Notes under the pieces: generated by a model
Databases searched by the model: none
The model's input: only the letters and a program-made list of their open reading frames with translations
Told to the model about the DNA's origin: nothing
IMG/VR virus record: IMGVR_UViG_3300010396_000001
Location: 1-64,000 of that record
Source: a virus
DNA: 64,000 nt
Direction: 5' to 3' (one strand)
Program-made: the position numbers and the translations under genes
Shown here: piece by piece, positions 27,951-36,471 of the stretch
Layout: each line of letters starts with the position of its first letter
Position numbering within the stretch: position 1 is the first letter of the stretch

Positions 27951-28641
27951 CACTCCGGAGATGAGAATATCCGAGCGCCCCGACCGGCTGATCATGCGCG
28001 TAGGCGGCCTGTCCGGGGCACGGGCGCGCAATGTGGCCAATGAGGCCGCACGCATCGGGCGCCAGCTGGCGCCCAAGCTGAGCGGGCAGATGGCAAGCCG
28101 CCTTTTCCCGCTGTACGGTAAAGAGTACTTCGGTGTTGGCTGGCTCGATTCCTATGCCTGGTTCCAGGAGCAGGGCATCAGCCCGTTTACCATGGTCGCC
28201 CTGGCCGGCAAGACCATTCCCATGTGGATCGATGATCCTTACGGGACGCTGGCGCAGGAGAACCCGCGGGCGCAGACCAGGATCACGGTCTCCGGCCGCA
28301 CGCAGGTACTGATCTTCCGCCGGGCCGCCCAGCTCGGCGCCCGCAAGACGATCCGCACCAAGACCGCCGAGGGCCGCTACGAGGAGCGCGAGGTGCCGAT
28401 GAGCTACCCCGGCGCCCCGGGCCGGATCGGCAGGCGCCAGTCCCCGCAGCCGTGGACCACGCCGGGAAAGGTCGGCGGCCAGATCGCGCCCGGCAACATC
28501 GGGGTACGGTGGCGGCATCCGGGCCTGGCGCCCCGGCTGTTCCTCAACCACGCCATCACCTCGGCCGCCCAGCACGCCGGCATCGTGCCGGTGCGCATCT
28601 ACGTCTGCGACCGGGCCTGGAAGGCGAGGTTCAGCTCATGA
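27937..28641 (+). CDS. Probable neck protein (HK97 gp10-like), 234 aa
   Basis: SYAWFQEQGISPFTM, LAGKTIPMWIDD, GRTQVLIFRRAAQLGARK, SYPGAPGRI and NIGVRWRHPGLAPRLFLNHAI form a set seen in actinophage head-tail joining proteins; fold is probably that of gp10/tail-completion proteins. Sits between the connector and the tail-terminator-like gene, the expected position. ATG 27937. Confidence 0.65.
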   Translation: MPLLDTPEMRISERPDRLIMRVGGLSGARARNVANEAARIGRQLAPKLSGQMASRLFPLYGKEYFGVGWLDSYAWFQEQGISPFTMVALAGKTIPMWIDDPYGTLAQENPRAQTRITVSGRTQVLIFRRAAQLGARKTIRTKTAEGRYEEREVPMSYPGAPGRIGRRQSPQPWTTPGKVGGQIAPGNIGVRWRHPGLAPRLFLNHAITSAAQHAGIVPVRIYVCDRAWKARFSS

Positions 28642-29390
28642 CCACCCCGCCGTCGCCCGGAGGTACCCCGGGCTACCTGCGCGAGCTGAAGACGCTGGCC
28701 CAGCAGGCCATCTCGCAGACCTTCGTGGTCACCTACCCCGAGACCGACCCCCGGGGCGGCCAGCACCCGGTCTACTGCTCGCTGGAGTACCCGGTCAGCC
28801 CGGCTGCCTACCCGGCCCTGTGGGTCACCTACGCGCCCGCCCAGCTGCAGACAGCGGGCATCAGCTACACCGAGAATGACGCCGCGGGCAACTGGTATGC
28901 CCGCTGGCGGTTCTCCGGCACGGTCTCCTTCACCGTGGCCGCCCTGGCCAACAACGAGCGCGACATGATCTACGACCAGCTGGTCAGCATCATCGCGTTT
29001 GCCTCCCAGTCCCAGGTGCCGAGTGCCTTCCGGGAGTTCATCGAGAACTCGCCGCTGATCGAGGTCACCTTTTCCTTTGACTCCCTGGAGTCAACCGGTC
29101 ACTCCGAGGCGCCGGGAACGCCCTGGGGCACCGTCGAGGTGATCTACGAGGACACCGTCTCGATCCAGGTGACCGGCGAGTTCACCTCGGACCCGGTGAG
29201 CCTTGCCCTGGTGCCGCTGCGCGAGATCACGGTCACCGCCTACGCTGCCGAGACGGGGTCCAGCCAGCCCGGCTCACTGGGCAGCTTCATGACCGACATC
29301 ACGCAGAACTCCGTGCTCAGCCCGGATGAGAGCGTGATCGGCCCGGCCCTGTCCTCACCTGCTGCTGATCCCGGCGACGCTGGCTTCTGA
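28638..29390 (+). CDS. Probable tail terminator/completion protein, 250 aa
   Basis: ATG 28638 in an ATGA overlap. Helix LRELKTLAQQAI, then strands, VYCSLEYPVSPAAYPALWVTY, ERDMIYDQLVSIIAFA: the pattern of tail terminator/completion proteins that cap the tube before the head joins. Directly upstream of the sheath gene, as expected. The tail of about 70 residues is disordered. Confidence 0.55.
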   Translation: MTTPPSPGGTPGYLRELKTLAQQAISQTFVVTYPETDPRGGQHPVYCSLEYPVSPAAYPALWVTYAPAQLQTAGISYTENDAAGNWYARWRFSGTVSFTVAALANNERDMIYDQLVSIIAFASQSQVPSAFREFIENSPLIEVTFSFDSLESTGHSEAPGTPWGTVEVIYEDTVSIQVTGEFTSDPVSLALVPLREITVTAYAAETGSSQPGSLGSFMTDITQNSVLSPDESVIGPALSSPAADPGDAGF

Positions 29391-29542
29391 GGCCCGTTAC
29401 CGAACTGAGACATACTTTTCCCGCTACTCGCGTGGGATGAGGCCCCCGCGCGCACCTATAGGAGAGGAAAGAGCAGCCGGGCGTACAACCCGGAGCCCCC
29501 GGCGCCTGCACGGAAGTACCAGAGGGCGTCCCGGGAGGCAGC

Positions 29543-31075
29543 GTGACCATTCCAACCTTCTCGACGTATCAGCCTCCGGGCGTGTACGTCGAGAGCATCA
29601 ACACCCCGATCGTCACGCCCACGGGGGTGCTGCCGCAGACGCTGACCCTGGTCGGCCCGTCGCTCGGCTACCGCACCGGCGTCCAGTCGTTCCTGATCTA
29701 CGCCTCGGCCGGCTTCCAGCTGAGCTTCACCGGCGTGTTCACCACCGCGGTGACCGGGCCCCCGGCGATTGCCGCCCCCGTGGTCACGGTGACCTCCACC
29801 GGGGTGGTCCTGACCCTCGGGACGGACTACAGCCTCACGGTCACCCCGGATCCTTCCGGGAACTCCGCCCTGGCGGTTACCACCGTCAGCCGGGTCAGCA
29901 ACTCCCCGAACATCTCCGACGGCGCCCAGGTGACCATCACCTACAACTACGCCGACGTCACCTACTACCAGCCTCAGCTGTTCACCGACTTCAACTCGGT
30001 GGCCAACGCCTACGGCCCGGCCTTCGTCTCCTCGGTCCCGAGCGCCGTCGGTGCCACCCAGATTGCCAACCCGCTCACCTTCGCGGCCCAGCTGGCCTTC
30101 GACAACGGCGCGAACACGATCATCGCCGTCGCGCTCAACCCGGCCGCCGGGAGCCTGGAGGCGCAGTACCAGGCCGCCTACGGACTGGTAGCCGCCAACT
30201 ACGGGGCGACGATCATCGTGCCGGTGTGGGCGGACGACATCGCCCCGCCTGGCGGATCCAGCACCACGGCGTTCGCCCAGCAGCTGGCCAGTGACCTGAA
30301 CGGAGCCTGCGTCTCCGCGGCCAACAACGGGTACCCGCGGATCGGCATCTTCGGCCTGCCCCGGCTGTACAACGAGTCCGTCGAGCCCGTCACCTCGTTC
30401 GCGGCCACGCTCGGCTCTGCGCGCCTGGTCCTGGTCTACCCCGAGGTCCTGCAGGTCTACAACAGCCTGACGGGCCAGGTTTTCACCGCCTCGGGCTGCT
30501 TCATGGCTGCTGCGGCGGGCGCGGTCCTGGCGACGCTGCCGGTCAGCACCGGCCTGACGGGCCAGACCCTGACGGGCTTCTCGATCACCCAGGCCGAGAT
30601 CCAGGCCATGACCCCGGCTTTCATGAACGCCATCGCTGCGGCCGGCACGACCGTGATCTACCAGAACTGGCAGGGCGCGCTGCAGGTCCGGCAGGGCCTG
30701 ACCACCAACCAGTCGGCGCTGAACTTCAGCGAGATCTCCCTGGTACGCCAGTCGGACGTGCTGCTGCTCGCCGTCCAGCAGGGCATGTCCCTGTCCGGGC
30801 TGATCGGCACCCCGATCACCGCGACCACCATCTCCACGGTCCAGGCGGCCCTTACCGGGATCCTGGAGCAGCAGATCGCCCTGGGCAATTTCGCCAGCTA
30901 CACGAATGTCTCGGTGACCGAGCAGCAGTACCCCGGCGGCGACCCGACGGTCATTGCCTGCACCTTCGACTGGCAGCCATTCATCCCGCTGAACTACATC
31001 ACCGTGGTGCTGTCCATCAACCTGACGACCGGGGCAGTGGCCACGCAGTCGTCGCAGAACGCAGTAGCGGCCTGA
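29543..31075 (+). CDS. Contractile tail sheath protein
   Basis: 510 residues from GTG 29543 (GGGAGG upstream). N-terminal TFSTYQPPGVYVESI is the sheath signature, and the C-terminal third with FDWQPFIPLNYITVVLSINL is the conserved sheath core. Residues about 75-135 contain an inserted beta module (VLTLGTDYSLTVTPD ... ISDGAQVTITYNYAD) similar to the repeats of the 1003-residue protein at 19083, presumably exposed on the tail exterior. The 152 bases before it hold a CCGGG/CCCGG hairpin and no ORF. Confidence 0.9.
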   Translation: MTIPTFSTYQPPGVYVESINTPIVTPTGVLPQTLTLVGPSLGYRTGVQSFLIYASAGFQLSFTGVFTTAVTGPPAIAAPVVTVTSTGVVLTLGTDYSLTVTPDPSGNSALAVTTVSRVSNSPNISDGAQVTITYNYADVTYYQPQLFTDFNSVANAYGPAFVSSVPSAVGATQIANPLTFAAQLAFDNGANTIIAVALNPAAGSLEAQYQAAYGLVAANYGATIIVPVWADDIAPPGGSSTTAFAQQLASDLNGACVSAANNGYPRIGIFGLPRLYNESVEPVTSFAATLGSARLVLVYPEVLQVYNSLTGQVFTASGCFMAAAAGAVLATLPVSTGLTGQTLTGFSITQAEIQAMTPAFMNAIAAAGTTVIYQNWQGALQVRQGLTTNQSALNFSEISLVRQSDVLLLAVQQGMSLSGLIGTPITATTISTVQAALTGILEQQIALGNFASYTNVSVTEQQYPGGDPTVIACTFDWQPFIPLNYITVVLSINLTTGAVATQSSQNAVAA

Positions 31076-31094
31076 GCAGGAAAGAAGACACGCT

Positions 31095-31619
31095 GTGGCA
31101 AGCACGACAGTCCGGGTAGTCGGCTCCGGCTACACCGTCCTTTCCTACAACAACAAGCCGATCGCCTACTGCGAGGGCTGGGAGGACTCGGGCCAGGCTG
31201 CCTTCTCCGACACCGGCCAGCCGTACCAGTTCATCCAGCCGATCGGGTATGAGCACCCCATCGAGGTGGCCACCTCGCGCGTGCTGTCCGGCGGCACGCT
31301 CATGATCACCGTGCGCGAGCTGTGGAATCAGCCCGTATGGTGGGCTCTGGCGGGCCTGACGGGCACCTGGTCGATCGTCGATATCTTCAAGAAGCTGGCG
31401 GCCAACCCGAACTACGTGGCCGCCTCGCTGGTCATCAAGCCGCCGGGCACGGCCAACACCCCGAGCCGCTGGCGGGGGAAGATCTACCACAATGTCACTG
31501 TCGTCGGCATCAATGACGGGGATACGATCACCGTCGGAGCGCTGGCCGTGACCAAGGGAATCACGGCAGTGTACACGCACTGGACGCCCCTGAACGCCAA
31601 CAAGTTTCCGGGGACATAG
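31095..31619 (+). CDS. Tail tube protein
   Basis: 174 residues from GTG 31095, right after the sheath. YNNKPIAYCEGWEDSGQAAFSD and YEHPIEVATSRVLSGGTLMITVRELWN fit tube proteins of contractile actinophage tails (beta-barrel with long loop). Position sheath-tube is diagnostic. Confidence 0.85.
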   Translation: MASTTVRVVGSGYTVLSYNNKPIAYCEGWEDSGQAAFSDTGQPYQFIQPIGYEHPIEVATSRVLSGGTLMITVRELWNQPVWWALAGLTGTWSIVDIFKKLAANPNYVAASLVIKPPGTANTPSRWRGKIYHNVTVVGINDGDTITVGALAVTKGITAVYTHWTPLNANKFPGT

Positions 31620-31623
31620 GAGC

Positions 31624-31683
31624 TTGACCTTTCTCCGGTATATGGTAGCGTTGCCTTTCTGCGGACCATTAGCCGGAGAAAGG
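31624..31683 (+). promoter_or_regulatory. Promoter and inverted repeat before the Lsr2-like gene
   Basis: TTGACC (31624-31629), 16-bp spacer, TAGCGT (31646-31651). An 11-bp perfect inverted repeat, 31628-31638 with 31673-31683, brackets the -10 and transcript start. Its right arm contains the AAAGGA ribosome site, so RNA read through from the tail tube gene would mask it whereas RNA from this promoter would not. Confidence 0.7.
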
Positions 31684-31690
31684 AACTGCG

Positions 31691-32041
31691 TTGCAGAAGA
31701 CCCTCGTCACCCTGCTCGACGACCTCACCCCCGGGGCTGAGGTCGAGGCCACCCACTCGGTGCGCTTCAGCTTCGCCGGGACCGATTACGAGATCGACCT
31801 GGCCGAGCACAACTTCAAGGCCATGGAGGCCGCTCTCGCGCCGTACATCGACGCGGCCCGCACGGCACCGCGCTCCGCGCCCGGCCGGGAGCGCGGGGCG
31901 CGCACCCCGGCTCAGCGCCAGAACTCGAAGAATGCCCGCCAGTGGCTGCTCGCGAGGGGCCACATCAGCTCGGAGCGAGGCCGTATCCCCGCCGAGAAGC
32001 TGAAGATCTGGACCGACGCCGGCAGCCCGGAGGTGTCCTGA
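31691..32041 (+). CDS. lsr2: Lsr2-like nucleoid-associated protein
   Basis: 116 residues starting at TTG 31691 (AAAGGA eight bases before). MQKTLVTLLDDLTPG ... TDYEIDLAEHNFKAMEAALAPYIDAAR matches the N-terminal dimerisation domain of Lsr2; the C-terminal helix region ending ERGRIPAEKLKIW carries the RGR minor-groove motif. Lsr2 binds AT-rich DNA and silences foreign genes in actinobacteria; phage copies may act as antagonists or silencers. It has its own promoter inside the tail operon and differs in function from its neighbours. Confidence 0.9.
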   Translation: MQKTLVTLLDDLTPGAEVEATHSVRFSFAGTDYEIDLAEHNFKAMEAALAPYIDAARTAPRSAPGRERGARTPAQRQNSKNARQWLLARGHISSERGRIPAEKLKIWTDAGSPEVS

Positions 32042-32044
32042 GCG

Positions 32045-32224
32045 ATGCCCCCCCAGGTGAGCTACGCAGTGACGCCGGAAGAGGCCGAGCGCCTCCTGGC
32101 GCCGCTGCCGGATGACGACCAGGCGTGCCCCTGCGGGCACTGCGGGAAGACCAACCGCCAGCAGCGGCTGGCGGCGCTCCTGAGCCGCCCGATGCTGGCG
32201 CCGGACCCGGCGCCGGAAGCATAG
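32045..32224 (+). CDS. 59-aa zinc-finger protein
   Basis: ATG 32045, three bases after the Lsr2 stop. Sequence includes QACPCGHCGKTNRQQRLA, a compact CxCxxC site. Ends in TAG 32222 directly before a strong terminator, so it is the last gene of the Lsr2 unit. Partner role inferred only from position. Confidence 0.6.
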   Translation: MPPQVSYAVTPEEAERLLAPLPDDDQACPCGHCGKTNRQQRLAALLSRPMLAPDPAPEA

Positions 32225-32243
32225 GCGGGGATCCACGGCAGAG

Positions 32244-32275
32244 GCCCGGCCGGACGCGAGTCCGGCCGGGCTTTT
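32244..32275 (+). terminator. Strong intrinsic terminator
   Basis: 12-bp perfect GC stem (32244-32255 with 32260-32271), GCGA loop, then TTTT. Ends the Lsr2 unit inside the tail operon. Confidence 0.9.
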
Positions 32276-32336
32276 GTCGTCCCGGTCCACGGAAGCTGTG
32301 ACGCTCCGCATGTTCCCGGCCGGAAGGACCCCCTCC

Positions 32337-32660
32337 ATGACTACCCCTGCCGCAGGCCCTACCGTCTCGGTAGCGACGGACAAGGCCTCCTACAACGTCG
32401 GCGACCCGATCACGGTCACCGCCACCTATGCCGACGACCAGACGGTCACCGACCAGCTGACGGTCACCGTCACCGTGACCGATGCCGCGGGCAACAGCGC
32501 CACCGGCACGACGCAGGCCGGGGTCACCGTGGTGGCGCCGCAGCCGATGACCGCGACGGTCTCGGACTCCTTCGGCGACGCCTACACCGAGCAGCCCGAC
32601 CAGCCCGTCGGCACCGCCGTGTTCACCTCCACGGTCGGGACGCCGCCCGCCAGCGCGTGA
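32337..32660 (+). CDS. Ig-like domain protein, first half
   Basis: 107 residues from ATG 32337 (GGAAGG upstream); an in-frame ATG at 32310 is an alternative. SVATDKASYNVGDPITVTATYAD and LTVTVTVTDAAGNSATG are typical bacterial Ig-like strands. Ends in TGA at 32658, overlapping GTG 32657 of a continuation in the -1 frame that carries another TVTVTDAAG strand pair, so the two may form one protein through frameshift or coupled translation. Confidence 0.6.
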   Translation: MTTPAAGPTVSVATDKASYNVGDPITVTATYADDQTVTDQLTVTVTVTDAAGNSATGTTQAGVTVVAPQPMTATVSDSFGDAYTEQPDQPVGTAVFTSTVGTPPASA

Positions 32661-32821
32661 GCACCCTCACCATCGCGGTCACGGTCACTGACGCCGCCGG
32701 GCAGGTTGCCACGGCGTCGGTGGACGTGCCCGTCACCGATCCCCCGCCGCAGCCCGCCGGGGCACTCCCGGCGGCTGACATCGCCGAGCGGTCCCGGCAG
32801 AGATGGAATCAGGTCAGATGA
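32657..32821 (+). CDS. Ig-like domain fragment, 54 aa
   Basis: GTG 32657 in a GTGA overlap. STLTIAVTVTDAAGQVATAS repeats the strand pattern of the upstream ORF, then a Pro-rich linker and a basic tail. Too short to be a full Ig fold on its own. ATGA overlap with the next gene. Confidence 0.45.
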   Translation: MSTLTIAVTVTDAAGQVATASVDVPVTDPPPQPAGALPAADIAERSRQRWNQVR

Positions 32822-33000
32822 GCGCTCCAGTCACGCCGGACGCCGCCGAGGTCGCTGTCCGCACGCCCGGCATGAAGGTAGAGGTCAGGGCTTGTGCCGT
32901 CGCCGACGGCAACGTCGAGTGCGCTGTCGAGGTTAACGGCCAGAAGGTGTGCCTGACCTTCACCGGCACCGACATCCTCGTGGACTTCGCCGGTGGCTGA
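32818..33000 (+). CDS. Hypothetical protein, 60 aa
   Basis: ATG 32818 in an ATGA overlap. Beta-rich (MKVEVRACAVADGNVECAVEV, KVCLTFTGTDILVDFAGG). The next gene's GTG lies inside it. Located among tail assembly genes; role unknown. Confidence 0.55.
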   Translation: MSAPVTPDAAEVAVRTPGMKVEVRACAVADGNVECAVEVNGQKVCLTFTGTDILVDFAGG

Positions 33001-33535
33001 GGCCGTCCCCGGGACCCCGGAGGTCCCTGTCCCGCAGGCCGACGGCTCGCCGCTGGAATTCGGCGAGCCGGACGGCCAGTGGCACATGGACTTCCAGGGA
33101 CTGCTGCACCTCGGCTACCTCACCGCCAGCTTCGAGTGGTGCGGTCACAAGATCGTGATCAAGACCCTCAACGGCCGCGAGGACCTGCTGATCGCCTCCC
33201 TGATCCGCGACTGGGATGCCACCATCGGGGCCACGAAGGCCTACGCCATTGCCGTCGCCGGCCTGTCGGTGCTGTGGATCGACGGCCAGCCGATGCCCAC
33301 CCCGCTCGGCGAGGACGAGTCCAATCCTGACCGCTGGGCCGCTGAGCGGTTCGCCTATGCCCAGCGCTGGTTCGAGCCGACCATCAACGCGATCTTCAAT
33401 GCTCACCTGAAATTGCTGGCGCGGGTGAGCGAGGTGGTCACCGAGATGGGAAAAGAGCCGGCTCCAGCTGGCTGGAGCGACAGCTCAGGATCGCTGGCTC
33501 CCGGGGACTTCTCTCCGGCCGCTCCGTCTCTGTAG
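32993..33535 (+). CDS. Tail assembly chaperone (gpG-like)
   Basis: 180 residues from GTG 32993. MDFQGLLHLGYLTASFEWCGHKI, REDLLIASLIRDW and RFAYAQRWFEPTINAIFNAHLKLL form the helical chaperone domain found between tube and tape measure genes. A slippery GGGAAAA at 33448-33454 near codon 153 allows a -1 shift into the next frame, giving a longer GT-type product. Both forms normally bind the tape measure during tail assembly. Confidence 0.85.
   Translation: MAEAVPGTPEVPVPQADGSPLEFGEPDGQWHMDFQGLLHLGYLTASFEWCGHKIVIKTLNGREDLLIASLIRDWDATIGATKAYAIAVAGLSVLWIDGQPMPTPLGEDESNPDRWAAERFAYAQRWFEPTINAIFNAHLKLLARVSEVVTEMGKEPAPAGWSDSSGSLAPGDFSPAAPSL
33448..33454 (+). promoter_or_regulatory. Programmed -1 ribosomal frameshift site
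   Basis: Heptamer G-GGA-AAA in the zero frame (ATG GGA AAA GAG). The -1 frame is open from here to TGA 33871-33873 without interruption, across and beyond the zero-frame stop at 33533-33535. GGGAAAN is the heptamer used for G/GT shifts in lambda-like and actinophages. Confidence 0.85.
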
Positions 33536-33873
33536 TCCAGGAGCTGGGCGCCCAGCTGCTCTACTTCCTGGACGGCCAGAAGGCTGAGGCCGCCCGGCTG
33601 GAGCGCGCCAAGGCCGCCGCAGTGGCCGCCCGGCGGCTGCTTCCCGAGATCGCCTGGCCCGAGTTCTTCGCCAGCCAGGATGACAACGCCGTCCCGGCGG
33701 CGGACGCGGACATGAGCGGCTTCGAGTGGGAGCATCCCACCCCCGAGTCCTTTGAGAAGGACCTGGCAGCCGTCATGGCGTCTTCCGAGCACGTCGGGCT
33801 GCGCGAGCCGCCGGACATGCCGCAGCCGTCCGAGCGCCCGCCGCTGCTTCCGGCTGACCTGGAGTGGACATGA
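33454..33873 (+). CDS. Tail assembly chaperone, frameshift extension (gpT-like)
   Basis: 139 codons read only after the -1 shift (the T part of a G-T fusion of about 293 residues starting at 32993). The extension is helical and then acidic (VVQELGAQLLYFLDGQKAEAARLERAKAAAVAARRLLP ... FEWEHPTPESFEKDLAAVM). It lacks its own convincing start: the first ATG in frame is past the middle. No 'stop' appears between the slip site and 33873. Confidence 0.8.
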   Translation, partial: RAGSSWLERQLRIAGSRGLLSGRSVSVVQELGAQLLYFLDGQKAEAARLERAKAAAVAARRLLPEIAWPEFFASQDDNAVPAADADMSGFEWEHPTPESFEKDLAAVMASSEHVGLREPPDMPQPSERPPLLPADLEWT

Positions 33874-33895
33874 CCGGGAAGCCCTGGAGGCACCC

Positions 33896-36340
33896 GTGAC
33901 CACTCCCTCATTCGGCGGCCGGCCTGAGCAGAACGTCAACCCCGGAGCTGACTTCCAGCTGGCCGAGGGCTTCGGCCAGCTGGTCAACAGCATTCAGGGC
34001 CTGCAGGCGGTCATCGGCCAGCAGACCTCGATGCTGGAGCGCACGGCCAGCGCCCAGGCCCGGTACTCGGTAGCGGGCCTGCAGATGCCCCAGGTGACCC
34101 AGGCCGCCCTGCAGTCCATTCAGGCCGCGGGCGGGATGACGCCGGGCATGACCGGGCCCGCCTCCCAGATGACCGGCGTCGGCGCCCTGTCATCGCTGCA
34201 GAACCTGCAGGTCTACACCAGCCAGCGGATCGGCCAGTGGATGGCTGGCGTCCCGCTGTTCCAGCAGGGCGGGGGCCAGCAGGCTCCGGCTGCGCCTGCT
34301 ACCGACGTCCGTGGCACTCCGGGCATGACGCCTCCCGGCATGCCGAACTCTGCCGCGGTGCCCGCCGGGGCGGGAGCCCAGGCCTACAACCAGGCTGCTG
34401 CGGCAGCAGCCCAGGCCACGGTGGCGGCCATTCAGGCGGCAGCAGGCATCGGGCCAGGAGTCGGCGGCACCGGCGGGCCCGGCGGTCCTGGTCCCGGAGG
34501 ACCAGGCGGCCCGGCGCCCGGAGGCCCTCCCCCGGGCGGCCTTCCGGGCGGCGGCACGACCGTGCAGCGGTACATGCAGCTGGCGGGGGCCCGGATCGCG
34601 ATGTCCGGGGGCTCTCCCGGCGGCCTGATCAGCGCGGTGCGCGGGCTGCCGGTCATCGGCACGGCGCTGGACATCCTGCAGCACGGGACGAGCTTCTTCC
34701 AGGGCCAGTGGGCTGCCGGGCGCCAGTTCCAGGAGGCCGAGGGCGGTACCAACCTCGGCGGTCAGGCCGAGCGCTTCCACCAGGCGATCTACCAGGCGTC
34801 CATGGCCCTGACCCCGATGGGGGCCGGGGCTGCCGGCCAGGCTTTCAACGACGTGACCGCGATGGGCTACAACCGGGCCGCGCCGGTCGAGGAGCAGCAG
34901 GGCGCGGCCACCGGGCAGAATCGCATGGGTGCCCTGAACTTCATCTACTCGAATTTCACCGGCTCGGGCATGTCTGTGGACCAGTCGGCTCAGATCCTGC
35001 AGACGGCATCGCAGAATTCAGCAATATCCCTGCAGAATCTCACCCAGGTGCTGAAGACTCTCTCTGATACGGCGGGGAAGGCAGGAACCAACGCTGATCA
35101 GGCCCGTCAGTCGTTTGAGCAGACATTCCAGGCGGCCATTCATGCCGGAGCAGGGCCAGGTGCCCCGCAGCTGGCCGGAGCCGTGGCGGCAACTCAGGCG
35201 TCTTACGGGAAGCAATTTGCGGGAACGAGTTTCGCCGGTGAGCTGAGCATGACCCGGTCCTATATGCTATCTGGACAGTACGGTATTCTCCCGGCTCAGC
35301 TGCAGTATCTTCAGCGGAATAACCCGCAGCAGGCAGCTAACATGATAGCCGGGCAGAACCTGGGCTTTATCCAGAACGAGCTTGGCCTTTCCCAGACCGA
35401 TCTGGCCCAGCTGCAGAAGATCATTCAGGAGCACGGCGGGAACAATTCCATGAGTTCTCCCGATGCCGTGGACCAGGTTGCCCAGCAATGGCTCAACTGG
35501 GGAGATGCTAACGATCCCGGAGCCTTTAACGTTGACATCTGGGCTCAGGTACTCAGCTCCCTGACCAATATCCCGCTGACGCCTGCCAACGTTGCCCAGT
35601 GGATCGTCAAGCAGGTGGCCGGGCAGAACGAGGCCTCCCAGGCGGCCAAGATGCCCGCGCCGGGCGGCACCGGAACCAGGTCGGGCTCGGCTACCGTCCC
35701 CGCTTCCCGCGCCGGCAGTGCCGTCAGCGGCCAGTACGGTCTCGCGAAGGCTGTCGAGGGGTCGATGAATGGCGTCTCGTCGCGCCTGATCGGCCCGACC
35801 GGCGCCAAGACGTGGCAGCAGGTGCTGACCGGCAAGTCGGGCTCGGCCGCCCAGGCCTACCTCTCCGAGGAGAAGAAGTCAGGCCAGCGCTCGCCGGTGC
35901 TGGAGGCCCTGCTGCAGAACCTGGGCGCAGGAACCCAGGTCCAGGTGCAGACCAAGACGGGGCCGCGCGTGATGAACCTGACCGACGCGGTGAAGTACTA
36001 CCCCGACGAGCTGATGGCCGGCAACGCGATGTTCTTCAGCGCCAGCGGCAAGACCATGCTCGGCACCACCTCGCAGATCACGCACGGGCTGACCGACCCG
36101 AACGAGCCGGTCTCCGGCGAGGAGCACCAGGTCGCAGGCTCGAACCTCGGTGTCTCGCTGAAGAGCTGGCGGCGGCAGCATGGCAGCACCTACCTCAATG
36201 CCGGCACCGGCAAGAGCGTGACGATCAACCTGTCGTCGGAGGCCAAGCAGCTGCTGAAGCTGCTGCCCACCAACAGCGACCAGGCGGCGGCCTCCGGGAC
36301 CGTTCCGGCGGTGCCGTGGCCCTCCGTGTCGTCGCGCTGA
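33896..36340 (+). CDS. Tape measure protein
   Basis: 814 residues from GTG 33896 (GGAGG six bases before); codons upstream in this frame are an arginine-rich shadow. Gln/Ala-rich helices, a Gly/Pro hinge at about 240-275 (GGPGPGGPGGPAPGG), further helices, and a C-terminal soluble domain. It is the longest gene between chaperones and hub, as expected of the protein that sets tail length. A 500-base segment near 35000-35560 is less GC-rich than the rest. Confidence 0.85.
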   Translation: MTTPSFGGRPEQNVNPGADFQLAEGFGQLVNSIQGLQAVIGQQTSMLERTASAQARYSVAGLQMPQVTQAALQSIQAAGGMTPGMTGPASQMTGVGALSSLQNLQVYTSQRIGQWMAGVPLFQQGGGQQAPAAPATDVRGTPGMTPPGMPNSAAVPAGAGAQAYNQAAAAAAQATVAAIQAAAGIGPGVGGTGGPGGPGPGGPGGPAPGGPPPGGLPGGGTTVQRYMQLAGARIAMSGGSPGGLISAVRGLPVIGTALDILQHGTSFFQGQWAAGRQFQEAEGGTNLGGQAERFHQAIYQASMALTPMGAGAAGQAFNDVTAMGYNRAAPVEEQQGAATGQNRMGALNFIYSNFTGSGMSVDQSAQILQTASQNSAISLQNLTQVLKTLSDTAGKAGTNADQARQSFEQTFQAAIHAGAGPGAPQLAGAVAATQASYGKQFAGTSFAGELSMTRSYMLSGQYGILPAQLQYLQRNNPQQAANMIAGQNLGFIQNELGLSQTDLAQLQKIIQEHGGNNSMSSPDAVDQVAQQWLNWGDANDPGAFNVDIWAQVLSSLTNIPLTPANVAQWIVKQVAGQNEASQAAKMPAPGGTGTRSGSATVPASRAGSAVSGQYGLAKAVEGSMNGVSSRLIGPTGAKTWQQVLTGKSGSAAQAYLSEEKKSGQRSPVLEALLQNLGAGTQVQVQTKTGPRVMNLTDAVKYYPDELMAGNAMFFSASGKTMLGTTSQITHGLTDPNEPVSGEEHQVAGSNLGVSLKSWRRQHGSTYLNAGTGKSVTINLSSEAKQLLKLLPTNSDQAAASGTVPAVPWPSVSSR

Positions 36341-36362
36341 CTAGCAGTTTCTCCGGAATCGC

Positions 36363-36391
36363 TTGACCGGCCGTTACCGCGCTGTTAGCGT
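36363..36391 (+). promoter_or_regulatory. Promoter for the cell-wall hydrolase pair
   Basis: TTGACC (36363-36368), 17-bp spacer, TAGCGT (36386-36391). It is followed by a CCCC-rich hairpin near 36420 and then ATG 36472 with TGGAG. Nearly the same promoter as that before the Lsr2-like gene. Confidence 0.75.
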
Positions 36392-36471
36392 CTCGGCCAA
36401 TTGACGTCTAGGCATGCTGCCCCCTCTCGGGGGATGGGCCCCGAGGACGTTACGCCGAGGACTGGAGTCTC

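Noticed and set aside
33622-33873. Independent small gene from ATG 33622
   Set aside because: No ribosome site; the frame is continuous with the -1 frameshift extension of the tail chaperone.
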